A stretch of DNA of 24,692 nucleotides from Solirubrobacterales bacterium. Lineage in GTDB: Bacteria > Actinomycetota > Thermoleophilia > Solirubrobacterales > Solirubrobacteraceae. The notes beneath the pieces were generated by a model. That model was not told where the DNA came from. It made no database searches and worked only from the letters and a program-made list of their open reading frames with translations. This document shows, one piece after another, positions 6,397 through 13,240 of this stretch. The number at the start of each line of letters is the position of its first letter. Positions within the stretch are counted from its first letter, which is position 1. The translations under genes were made by a program, and so were the position numbers. Location of the stretch: the NCBI GenBank assembly GCA_003157595.1, contig PMKB01000353.1, forward strand, positions 1 through 24,692, written 5' to 3'.

Positions 6397-8141
6397 CAGC
6401 CGCGGTAGTGGTTGGTGATCGGGATGCGCCGGTCGCGCCCGAACGCGCGCTCGGTGATCTTGATCCCCGGCGGCGCCTGACGGCGCTTGTATTCCGCGCG
6501 GTCAACGAGTGTGAACACCTGGTCCACGGCGGCGGCCGGCAGACCGCGGGCGATCAGCTCCTCGCGGCCGCAGTCCTCCTCCACGTAGCCGCGCAGGATT
6601 GCGTCGAGCGTCTCGTAGGGCGGCAGCGACTGGTCGTCACGCTGGTCCTCTCGCAGCTCCGCTGAGGGCGCGCGGTCGATGATCGAGGCGGGGATCGGCG
6701 CGCCGTCCTGGTTGCGCCAGCGTGCGAGGCTGTAGAGCAGAGTCTTGAAGATGTCCTTGACGACCGCGAAGCCACCGGCGGAGTCGCCGTAGAGCGTCGA
6801 GTACCCGACCGACATCTCGGACTTGTTGCCCGTCGTCAGGACAAGCCAGCCGAACTTGTTCGAAAGCGCCATCAGCAGGTTGCCGCGGATCCGCGCCTGC
6901 AGGTTCTCCTCGGTGAGGTCCGACGCGCGGCCGGCGAAGGTGTCGGCCAGCAGCGCCTCGTAGGCGTCCATAACGGCGCCGATCCGCAGTTCGAGCACGC
7001 CGAGGCCGATCTGTGCGGCCAGCTTGCGGGCGTCGCTCTGGGTCTGGTCCGAGGAGAAGCGCGACGGCATCACCACGACGCTGACCCGCGAGGGCGTCAG
7101 CGCATCGGCGGCGATCGTCGCGACCAGCGCCGAGTCGATGCCGCCCGAGAGCCCGAGCACGACGTGGTCAAAGCCGTTCTTGCGCACGTAATCGCGCAGC
7201 CCGCAGCACAGCGCGGCGTAGATCTCGGCCTCGGGCGGCTCGAGCAGGGCAGCGATCCGCTGGCTCAGCTGCGGTTGGGGCGTCGCGGCAGCCGGCGCTA
7301 GCGCGACGCTAGCGAGCACCTCCACGGCCGGTGCTCCGCCGCCCGCCAGTTCGCGATGGCCGGACTGCCGGCGGCGGCGCGCCGCCGGCGCGGCGAGGTC
7401 GATGTCGCAGACCAGCAGCTCCTCCTCGAACTGCGCGGCACGGGCCAGCAGCGCGCCGGTGTGATCGACGACGAACGAATGGCCGTCGAAGACGAGTTCG
7501 TCCTGGCCGCCGACCAGCGCGCAGAAGGCGAACGCGGCGGCGTGCTCGCGGGCGCGCTGGATCACCATCTGCTCGCGCTCGCCGCCCTTGCCGGCGTGGT
7601 AGGGGGAGGCGGAGAGGTTCACGATCAGCGTCGCGCCCGCCAGCGCAAGGTCCGAGCAGGGCGATCCGGGCTGCCAGATGTCCTCGCAGATCGTGACCCC
7701 AACGCGGTGCTCGCCGAGCTCGATCAGACCCGCCAGCGCGCCGGCCTGGAAGTAGCGCTGCTCGTCGAACACGCCGTAGTTCGGCAGGCGGATCTTGCGG
7801 TAGACGGCCGCGAGGCGACCGTCCGCGAGCACCGCGGCGGCATTGTGGACGTCGGCGGCGCGCTCGGGAAAACCGACGATCGCGACGAGGCCGTGAGTCT
7901 GGGCAGCGAGCCGGTCGATCGCGGCGCGAGCGTCGCGCAGGAAGTGCTCCTTGTAGAGCAGGTCCTCTGGCGGGTAGCCGGTGATTGCGAGCTCCCCGAA
8001 CAGGACGAGCTGCGCCCGCTGGGCCCGCGCCGCCTCGATCGAGGCCACGATCGCGACCTCGTTGGCGGCTATGTCGCCGACCGTCGGATTGAGCTGGCAG
8101 AGCGCCAGGCGCAACGTGGCCACACTCGAATTATCGAGCAT
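6396..8141 (-). CDS. nadE: Glutamine-dependent NAD(+) synthetase
   Basis: Converts nicotinic acid adenine dinucleotide, ATP and glutamine to NAD+, the last step of NAD synthesis. The two-domain form is complete at 581 residues. The N-terminal nitrilase-type glutaminase (about 10-260) has its catalytic triad in context: E50 (FGELAITGYPPED), K116 (YRKIRLPNYGVFDEQRYF) and C152 (VTICEDIW). The C-terminal synthetase domain (about 300-581) has the ATP pyrophosphatase loop LGLSGGIDSALV (SGGIDS 332-337) and TTGNKSEMSVGYSTLYGD. Start ATG 8141 gives a natural N-terminus. GTG 8123 is an alternative that would lie 6 nt behind GATAAT and yield a leaderless message. It converges with the thioesterase gene. 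Confidence 0.96.
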   Translation of the reverse strand: MLDNSSVATLRLALCQLNPTVGDIAANEVAIVASIEAARAQRAQLVLFGELAITGYPPEDLLYKEHFLRDARAAIDRLAAQTHGLVAIVGFPERAADVHNAAAVLADGRLAAVYRKIRLPNYGVFDEQRYFQAGALAGLIELGEHRVGVTICEDIWQPGSPCSDLALAGATLIVNLSASPYHAGKGGEREQMVIQRAREHAAAFAFCALVGGQDELVFDGHSFVVDHTGALLARAAQFEEELLVCDIDLAAPAARRRRQSGHRELAGGGAPAVEVLASVALAPAAATPQPQLSQRIAALLEPPEAEIYAALCCGLRDYVRKNGFDHVVLGLSGGIDSALVATIAADALTPSRVSVVVMPSRFSSDQTQSDARKLAAQIGLGVLELRIGAVMDAYEALLADTFAGRASDLTEENLQARIRGNLLMALSNKFGWLVLTTGNKSEMSVGYSTLYGDSAGGFAVVKDIFKTLLYSLARWRNQDGAPIPASIIDRAPSAELREDQRDDQSLPPYETLDAILRGYVEEDCGREELIARGLPAAAVDQVFTLVDRAEYKRRQAPPGIKITERAFGRDRRIPITNHYRG

Positions 8142-8231
8142 CGGCCAGCGCCAGCCGGTGGCCGGCGCAGATCGGTGTGACCGCGACCCTGCCGGACCGC
8201 GACCGCGACCGCGAGCGACTCTTACGTCCCG

Positions 8232-8263
8232 TTGACATAAGCCCGGCGCGCGGGTCGTAGTCT
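8232..8263 (+). promoter_or_regulatory. Candidate promoter of the collagen-like protein gene
   Basis: A consensus TTGACA (8232-8237) precedes TAGTCT (8258-8263) with a 20-bp spacer, longer than optimal. It lies 37 nt upstream of the start codon, which has GGAGG at 8288-8292. The -35 match is strong; the -10 choice is uncertain. Confidence 0.45.
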
Positions 8264-8299
8264 GTACGAACCCCATACCCCGCCGCTGGAGGAACCCGA

Positions 8300-8764
8300 A
8301 TGCGCAGCAGACCATCCGTGACCACCGTAATCGCCTGCCTGGCACTGTTCTTCGCGTTGGGCGGAACCGCGCTTGCCGCACACAAATACCTGATCACCAG
8401 CACGTCGCAGATCAAGCCGAGTGTGCTCAAGAGCCTTCAGGGGAAGCGGGGACCGGCAGGCACACCGGGAGCCGCGGGCGCCGCCGGCGCCGCGGGAGCC
8501 GCGGGCGCCGCGGGAGCGATCAACGCAAGCAACGTCACCGTTGTGGACGGCCCGGGCACCTCCATCGCCGCGGACACCAATGGCAGCTCTGTGGCGATCT
8601 GCCCGAGCGGCGACACGGTGCTCAGCGGCGGATGGGCCGGTCCGCTGTCTGACACGTCGATCAGCTACGACGATGCATTGGGCGCGAGCCAGTGGCAGGT
8701 CGGCGCGAGCAACGCCTCCGCGAGCACCGAGACCCTCACGGCTGTCGCCGTCTGCGTGTCCTGA
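8300..8764 (+). CDS. Secreted collagen-like protein
   Basis: This is a 154-residue exported protein of unknown role. A signal peptide (about 1-27, MRSRPSVTTVIACLALFF then GGTALAA) is followed by HKYLITSTSQIKPSVLKSL, then nine uninterrupted Gly-X-Y triplets (48-74), mostly GAA and including GKR-GPA-GTP. A C-terminal domain of about 80 residues has two cysteines (C101 and C152, the latter two residues from the end) likely to form a disulfide, and a CPSGDTVLSGGW turn. I associate this arrangement, including the segment before the triplets, with secreted proteins in Thermoleophilia genomes. Trimerisation through the triplet stretch is likely if the triple helix forms, though nine triplets without hydroxyproline is short. 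It is divergent from nadE, with its own promoter and strong SD. Confidence 0.85.
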   Translation: MRSRPSVTTVIACLALFFALGGTALAAHKYLITSTSQIKPSVLKSLQGKRGPAGTPGAAGAAGAAGAAGAAGAINASNVTVVDGPGTSIAADTNGSSVAICPSGDTVLSGGWAGPLSDTSISYDDALGASQWQVGASNASASTETLTAVAVCVS

Positions 8765-8820
8765 CCGACGCAGTTTCGCGGCGCAACGGGCGGCGCGTGT
8801 CACGCTTGGCTGTGCGTGCT

Positions 8821-8843
8821 CGCGCCGCGTGCGCCGCGGCGCG
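8821..8843. terminator. GC hairpin between convergent collagen-like and WS/DGAT genes
   Basis: CGCGCCGCG (8821-8829) pairs perfectly with CGCGGCGCG (8835-8843) around a 5-nt loop. It lies in the 154-bp gap between two genes meeting tail to tail. There is no U-tract, and the surrounding DNA is so GC-rich that other folds are possible. I see no gene in the gap. Confidence 0.5.
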
Positions 8844-8918
8844 CGGGCGTCCGCCGGCCGCCAGCCGCAAAACGCGAGAGCGGGCGCGAACGTCGGCGCG
8901 GGCTCTGCCGCGGGACGC

Positions 8919-10268
8919 TCAGGTGCGCTTGCCGCGGGCACCCTTGTGCAGCTCCGACAGCGACTCCTCGAGCATCCCCGCGAGCGTTTCGAGCTCGCCG
9001 AGCGCCGCGGAGTCGGCGAGCAGCCCGAAATGCAGCCGCCCGCGGTGGCTGACCGCCGCAACCGACAGTGACTGGTTGAGGGCCAGCGGCGTCGCGGGCA
9101 GGATGCAGCGCAGCCGATGACCCAACAGGAAGCGGGGGCTGCCCGGGCCGGGAACGTTGGTGATGACGACGTTGAACGCCCGCTCGCGCGTTTGCAGGCG
9201 GGCGGCCTGGGCGATCAGCGTCGGCGCCGCGAAGCCATCGCGCTCGATCAGCTCCCGGGCCGCGCGGACGCGCCCCGAGCTGCGCAGCCCGTCCAGCGCA
9301 CGGCTGATCTCGGCGTGACGGCGGCGTGGATCGGTGATGCCCACCGGCAGTGGCACGTAGCTCGCGAGCAGCGCAGGGGACGCCGCATCGGCAAGCGGAA
9401 CCAGCGCGCGCAGCACGAGGCCGTCGGTGTCCTCGCCATGCAGGCGCAGATAACGGCCGAGCGCTCCGGCCACGGCCGTCAGGACCGCGTCGTTGACCGT
9501 CCCACCCAGGCGCTCTCGTTCCCTGCGTAGGCGCCCCAGTCCCACCTCCACGCCGGCGTAGCGCCGCTGCAGCCCGACCGGCCGGTTCAGAAGCGTCGCC
9601 GGTGGTGAGCCGGGCGAGTCGAAGGGCAACCGCTCGCGCTGCTCGAACTGCGCTCGTGCGAGCGACGCAATGGTTTGCACGGCCCGCAGCGGCGTGCCGG
9701 GGTCGCGCGATCGCTGTGCCAGCGCGCCGAGCAGGAGCTGCGCGCGGGTCGGTACAGGGGCGGCGTCCCAGATCGGCGGGTGCCCCGGACTCGGCGGCTC
9801 GGCGCGGTCGTCGAGCAGCACCGAGAGCAAATCGCCGTTGCGCTCGCCGTCGACGAGCGCGGCGTGGCTCTTGCCGATGATCGCGAAGCGCTCGCCGGCG
9901 AGCGCTCCGACGAGTGTGAGCTCCCACAGCGGCTTGCCGCGGTCGAGCCGCTGCGAGAGCAGCGCGCCGATCAGGCGCCACAGCTGCGACTGATCGCCGC
10001 CGCCGGGCAGCGCCGTTTCGCGCACGTGGTAGCCGAGTTCGAACTGGGGATCGTCGATCCACACCGGGCTGCCGAGACAGGACGGCACGCTGAGAATGCG
10101 CCGGCGGTAGCGCGGCGCGAGGTGCAGACGCGAACGGACATGCTCCGTGAAGCGCTCGAGGGTGGGGGCGGCGCCGTCGAACAGCAGCGCGCACCCCACG
10201 TGCATGTGCACGCCGCTGCGGTCCTCGATGTCGAGCAGGCGGGCTTCGGTGGCGCTCAGGCGTTCCAT
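8919..10268 (-). CDS. WS/DGAT-family acyltransferase with altered catalytic motif
   Basis: Member of the wax ester synthase/diacylglycerol acyltransferase family, which makes storage wax esters or triacylglycerol from acyl-CoA. The 449-residue length is normal. The N-terminus (MERLSATEARLLDIEDRSGVHMHVG) is typical. NDAVLTAVAGALG in the middle and the C-terminal TNVPGPGSPRFLLG segment are conserved family features. The active-site HHxxxDG reads H135-A136-A-L-V-D140-G141: the second histidine, usually regarded as the catalytic base, is alanine (GCC codon at 9861-9863). The enzyme may be inactive as an acyltransferase or use another mechanism. The reading frame is otherwise intact. ATG 10268 has no clear SD. 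It is divergent from the riboswitch-RlpA unit across 280 bp. Confidence 0.88.
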   Translation of the reverse strand: MERLSATEARLLDIEDRSGVHMHVGCALLFDGAAPTLERFTEHVRSRLHLAPRYRRRILSVPSCLGSPVWIDDPQFELGYHVRETALPGGGDQSQLWRLIGALLSQRLDRGKPLWELTLVGALAGERFAIIGKSHAALVDGERNGDLLSVLLDDRAEPPSPGHPPIWDAAPVPTRAQLLLGALAQRSRDPGTPLRAVQTIASLARAQFEQRERLPFDSPGSPPATLLNRPVGLQRRYAGVEVGLGRLRRERERLGGTVNDAVLTAVAGALGRYLRLHGEDTDGLVLRALVPLADAASPALLASYVPLPVGITDPRRRHAEISRALDGLRSSGRVRAARELIERDGFAAPTLIAQAARLQTRERAFNVVITNVPGPGSPRFLLGHRLRCILPATPLALNQSLSVAAVSHRGRLHFGLLADSAALGELETLAGMLEESLSELHKGARGKRT

Positions 10269-10316
10269 GTTGTGCGTATCGGCACTTGGCTAGGGGCGTG
10301 TCACGTCCGACTCATG

Positions 10317-10342
10317 GGTAGAATACGAACAGTTGTTCTACC
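10317..10342. promoter_or_regulatory. Promoter with overlapping dyads, including a LexA-box-like GAAC-N4-GTTC
   Basis: A -10 hexamer TAGAAT (10319-10324) reads towards the riboswitch; no good -35 is visible. The same DNA forms a dyad GGTAGAA (10317-10323)/TTCTACC (10336-10342) with a 12-bp spacer. A second dyad, GAACAGTTGTTC (10327-10338), has the GAAC-N4-GTTC core of Gram-positive and actinobacterial SOS boxes. A protein bound there would cover the expected transcription start near 10331. The role as an operator is inferred. Confidence 0.5.
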
Positions 10343-10353
10343 TGCCGAGTCGT

Positions 10354-10528
10354 GCCGCACCAAAGTGGCGCGAGCGGGGGACCCATTGCCGACAGCCGTG
10401 GCGCACCTGGTGCCCGGCTCCGGTTGGGGCGAATCGGCCGCTGATCTGTGGCCGTAGCGACCATGAGCGTGGCTCGCCGTTGAGCCGTTGCCTGCGCCGC
10501 GAGCCCGACAGCTAACCCCGTAGGCGGC
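10354..10528 (+). promoter_or_regulatory. c-di-AMP riboswitch (ydaO-yuaA type)
   Basis: The leader of the RlpA-like gene contains the conserved blocks of the ydaO class in order: GAGCGGGGGACCCA (10372-10385), TTGGGGCGAATCGG (10424-10437), GCCGTAGCGACC (10451-10462), then CCCGACAGCTAACCCCG (10504-10520) followed by TAGGCG. A closing stem forms between GCCGC (10354-10358) and GCGGC (10524-10528). The class binds two c-di-AMP molecules and usually switches genes off; cell-wall hydrolases are known targets in actinobacteria. The ribosome-binding site AAGGAGGA (10535-10542) follows the aptamer by 6 nt and no intrinsic terminator lies between, suggesting control of translation or Rho access. It fills most of the 280-bp gap. 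Confidence 0.93.
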
Positions 10529-10548
10529 GAAGCCAAGGAGGACCTCAC

Positions 10549-11244
10549 ATGAGGCCGCAGTTGACCTGGCGCGCTGCGCGCGCTGCTGCCGCGCTGTGCG
10601 CCCTGCTGCTCGCAGCGGGCATCTCGGGGCGCATCGCGAGTGCAGCGACCTCAACGTCGAGTCGCGCCGGCAGGAGCGCTCGACACGAGCACCAACGCGC
10701 TGTGCCTTCACGTCTGCGGGCGCTGCTGCTGCACCCCAACGTGCTGATCGGCCAGGACGTCGCCCTGGTTGGGATCGCGAGCCCCGGCGGCGGGCGCCGG
10801 ACGGTCGCGGTGCAAGCGCGACAGGGGAAGCGCTGGGTGGCGGTAGCCCGGGCGCACACCAACCGCCGGGGCGTCTTCGTTGAGCGGTTCTGGCCCCGCC
10901 GGCTCGGCCGCCTGCAGCTGAGGCTGCTGGCGAACGGCATCTCGGCGCGCCACATGCGACTGATCGGACAGGTGGCCACCGTCTACCACGAAGTGGTCGC
11001 GTCCTGGTACGGCCCGGGCGGAGTCACCGCCTGCGGCGAGCAGCTGGGAGCTGCGACGCAGGGCGTCGCGAACAAGACGCTGCCCTGCGGCACGTTGGTC
11101 ACCCTGCGCTACCGCGGTCACACGGTACGCGTGCCGGTGATCGACCGCGGGCCGTTCGTCCCCGGACGCGACTACGACCTGACCTACGCAACCAGGCTGG
11201 CGCTCGGCGCCGGTGACGTCTCGCAGATCTGGGCGAGCGCCTGA
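10549..11244 (+). CDS. Secreted RlpA-like double-psi beta-barrel protein
   Basis: Exported cell-wall protein of 231 residues. A signal peptide covers about 1-33 (hydrophobic AAAALCALLLAAG, cleavage near SAA). A middle beta-rich region (about 55-145) has no recognised domain. The C-terminal double-psi barrel (about 148-230) contains VASWYGPGG, TACGE (E164), GVANKTLPCGTLVTLRYRG and VPVIDRGPFVPGRDYDLT (D199). RlpA-type lytic transglycosylases use Glu, His and Asp; the Glu and Asp positions are kept but the His position (AHRTLP in typical RlpA) is Asn176. It could be a lytic enzyme with altered chemistry or an expansin-like wall-loosening protein. Two cysteines, C162 and C180, may form a disulfide. 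A strong SD (AAGGAGGA) and a c-di-AMP riboswitch precede it, tying it to wall or turgor homeostasis. Confidence 0.85.
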   Translation: MRPQLTWRAARAAAALCALLLAAGISGRIASAATSTSSRAGRSARHEHQRAVPSRLRALLLHPNVLIGQDVALVGIASPGGGRRTVAVQARQGKRWVAVARAHTNRRGVFVERFWPRRLGRLQLRLLANGISARHMRLIGQVATVYHEVVASWYGPGGVTACGEQLGAATQGVANKTLPCGTLVTLRYRGHTVRVPVIDRGPFVPGRDYDLTYATRLALGAGDVSQIWASA

Positions 11245-11251
11245 CGGTGCG

Positions 11252-11304
11252 GGGGGCGGCCGGCGCCGCGCGTCGCGGTGCGCGTGTTGCGGGCCGGCGC
11301 CCCC
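11252..11304. terminator. Long GC stem between convergent RlpA-like and dinB genes
   Basis: GGGGGC (11252-11257) and GCCGGC (11259-11264) pair with GCCGGC (11293-11298) and GCCCCC (11299-11304). This gives 12 bp with one bulged G and a 28-nt loop that can fold further. It sits between two tail-to-tail genes and no U-tract follows. Confidence 0.5.
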
Positions 11305-11339
11305 GTTGCGCCCCAGCGGCCGTGCGGTGTGCGCTCGGT

Positions 11340-12419
11340 TCACACTGGCAGCACGAGCTGCACCGGTGATTGCGGCGACGGCGCGGGTGACTCGTCCTCG
11401 AAGGACGCGACGCGAACGCCCAGCAGGCGCACCGGGCGCACCGGCGCATACGCGCGCAACAACTCGAGCGAGATCACCGCGATCGTCTCGGAGTCGTTGG
11501 TGAAGTGCTCGACCGTGCGCGCCCGGGTCACCGTCGTCCAGTCGTCGAGCCGCACCTTGATCGCGATCGTGCGGGCTCGCCGGCCGCGCGCCCGCAGGCC
11601 CTCGCCCAGCTCATGGGCCATGCCCACGAGCGCGCGCTCGAGCGCCGCCGCGTCGGCGACGTCAGTCGGGAACGTCAGCTCGCTGGAGCGTGACTTGGCG
11701 ATCCGGACGGGCTCCACCGGGCTGTCGTCGAAGAAGTGCGCCCGCGCATGCAGTTCGCGGGCCATGCGCTCTCCGAATCGCTGCGCCAGCAGCTGCGTTG
11801 GGGCGGCCTGCAGCTCACCCACCGTGCGGATGCCGAGCGCGATGAGGCGCTCTGCGGTCTTCGGCCCGATGCCCTGCAGCACGCGCGGCGGGTGTGCGGC
11901 GAAGTGCGCCACAGCCTGCTCGCGGCTCATTGCGACGAACGCGGCCGGCTTGAAGTGCGCGCTCGCGGTCTTGGCCACCAGTCGCGAGGGTCCGATCCCC
12001 ACCGACAGCGTCATCGCGGTGCGCTCGCGCACGTTCTGCACCAGTGCTCGCAACAGCGCAACCGGGAACGGCTCCTCGCTGAGCTCGAGGTAGGCCTCAT
12101 CGATGCCCGCACTCTGGATCACGGGCACCTGCTCGCGGACGAGGCTCCAGACCTCGCCGCTCGCCCGGCGATAGGCCTCGAAATCCGGTGCGATCACGAT
12201 CGCGTCGGGACACAGCGCGCGTGCGCGCGCCGCCGGCATCGCTGAGTCAACGCCGAAGCGCCTCGCCTCGTAGCTCGCCGTCGTGACGACCGCCCGCGGT
12301 CCCGAGCCGGCCACGATCACAGGCAATCCGCGTAACTCCGGACGCCGGCGTAGCTCGACGGAGGCATAGAACGCGTCGATGTCGAGGTGGGCGATGACGC
12401 GGCGGGGCGTGGAGGTCAT
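11340..12419 (-). CDS. dinB: DNA polymerase IV (Y-family translesion polymerase)
   Basis: Error-prone polymerase that copies past DNA lesions. It has 359 residues from ATG 12419, chosen because MTSTPRRVIAHLDIDAFYASVE is the natural N-terminus; a longer frame upstream adds no conserved sequence. The metal-binding Asp13 (HLDIDAFYASVE) is followed by the FY steric-gate pair. The second acidic pair is in SAGIDEAYLEL (D107, E108), slightly different from the usual SIDEAYLD. The helix-hairpin-helix LQGIGPKTAERLIALGIRTVGEL and the little-finger domain follow. The C-terminus QLVLPV is a good beta-clamp-binding motif. I found no LexA box directly upstream of it; the only LexA-like box in the window is about 2 kb away, ahead of the riboswitch. 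Confidence 0.94.
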   Translation of the reverse strand: MTSTPRRVIAHLDIDAFYASVELRRRPELRGLPVIVAGSGPRAVVTTASYEARRFGVDSAMPAARARALCPDAIVIAPDFEAYRRASGEVWSLVREQVPVIQSAGIDEAYLELSEEPFPVALLRALVQNVRERTAMTLSVGIGPSRLVAKTASAHFKPAAFVAMSREQAVAHFAAHPPRVLQGIGPKTAERLIALGIRTVGELQAAPTQLLAQRFGERMARELHARAHFFDDSPVEPVRIAKSRSSELTFPTDVADAAALERALVGMAHELGEGLRARGRRARTIAIKVRLDDWTTVTRARTVEHFTNDSETIAVISLELLRAYAPVRPVRLLGVRVASFEDESPAPSPQSPVQLVLPV

Positions 12420-12474
12420 CACAGGGAATTCTCCGCCGCCGGCCAGACGAACCCCGTGCGCGCAGCCGGTGTTC

Positions 12475-13203
12475 TCAGTAGAGCGCTGCCGCAAGCCGCC
12501 GCCGCGTGGCGCGCACGAGCGGATCGCTTGCGCCGCGGCGGTCGAGCTCGCCGACGATCAGCATCCGCACATCCTCATCCGGCAGGCCGGCGAGCAGCAG
12601 CTCAAAGGCCTGCTCGTCGTCGCCGCCGTCCAGTGCGGCGATTGCCGGCGCGTATTGCCCGGCCTGGTGCAGTCGGATCCGCGCCCTCAGGCCATCGACC
12701 TGGAAGTCCTCGGGCAGTGGCTCCAGCAGGGCGTGCGCCTCGTCATCGTCGCCGCGAGCGAGAAGGATCCGGGCCAGCGCGATCGCCGCGTCCGCGCGCT
12801 GGGGCTCCAGCGCGAGCGCCTGGCGCAGCGACTGCTCGTCGCCGGCGGCCGCCAGCAGCTCGGCCTTGCTCGGGGCCAGGGCGTCGAAGAAGCGCTCGAC
12901 GACCGCTCGCGACTGGGCGCCCACGAACTCCTCGACAACCGCGCCATCCCTGAACGCCTTGACCGCGGGAATGCCCTGGATCCCAAAGAGCTCAGCGAGG
13001 CCGGGGTTGGCGTCGGTGTCCACCTTGGCCAGCACGACCGAACCCTCTCGGGCGCCGGCCGCCTCCTCGAGCAGCGGCGTCAGGGCGCGGCACGGGCCGC
13101 ACCACGCCGCCCAGAAGTCGACGATCACCGGGGTCGTGCGCGAGCGCTCGATGACCTCGGCGTCGAAATCGGCCTCGCTGACATCGACCACGGTCACCCT
13201 CAC
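12475..13203 (-). CDS. Thioredoxin-TPR protein (CnoX/YbbN-like)
   Basis: Cytoplasmic protein of 242 residues. A thioredoxin domain (about 1-108) has the active site WCGPC (34-38, redox cysteines C35 and C38) and the cis-proline segment GIQGIPAVKAF. A helical repeat region (about 110-242) reads like TPR-type repeats (QALALEPQRADAAIALARILLARGDDDEAHALLEPLP). This order defines CnoX/YbbN chaperedoxins, which hold unfolded proteins, protect cysteines from oxidation and pass clients to GroEL and DnaK. E. coli CnoX has lost the CxxC, so this member keeps full redox capacity. GTG 13203 is taken as the start, with GTG 13197 possible. It is divergent from the alpha/beta hydrolase across 37 bp. Confidence 0.88.
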   Translation of the reverse strand: MRVTVVDVSEADFDAEVIERSRTTPVIVDFWAAWCGPCRALTPLLEEAAGAREGSVVLAKVDTDANPGLAELFGIQGIPAVKAFRDGAVVEEFVGAQSRAVVERFFDALAPSKAELLAAAGDEQSLRQALALEPQRADAAIALARILLARGDDDEAHALLEPLPEDFQVDGLRARIRLHQAGQYAPAIAALDGGDDEQAFELLLAGLPDEDVRMLIVGELDRRGASDPLVRATRRRLAAALY

Positions 13204-13240
13204 AGCGTATGAGATCGCCTCCTGCGCTACACATCACGGC

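Noticed and set aside
8179..8219. GACCGC short tandem repeats upstream of the collagen-like gene
   Set aside because: Only three adjacent perfect copies with imperfect neighbours; no sign of a CRISPR, iteron array or mobile element.
8142..8381. N-terminal extension of nadE by 80 codons
   Set aside because: The extension is Arg-rich, runs through the divergent promoter and start of the collagen-like gene, and NadE proteins begin at the segment encoded from 8141 or 8123.
8800..10194. Long open frame of more than 400 codons in another frame of the WS/DGAT region
   Set aside because: It is Arg/Ala/Pro-rich low-complexity translation with no family motif, on the same strand but out of frame with the clearly homologous acyltransferase; typical of high-GC DNA.
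12506..13240. N-terminal extension of the alpha/beta hydrolase by 245 codons
   Set aside because: It is a Ser/Arg/Ala-rich shadow of the antisense thioredoxin-TPR gene; the hydrolase fold begins at about 13241.
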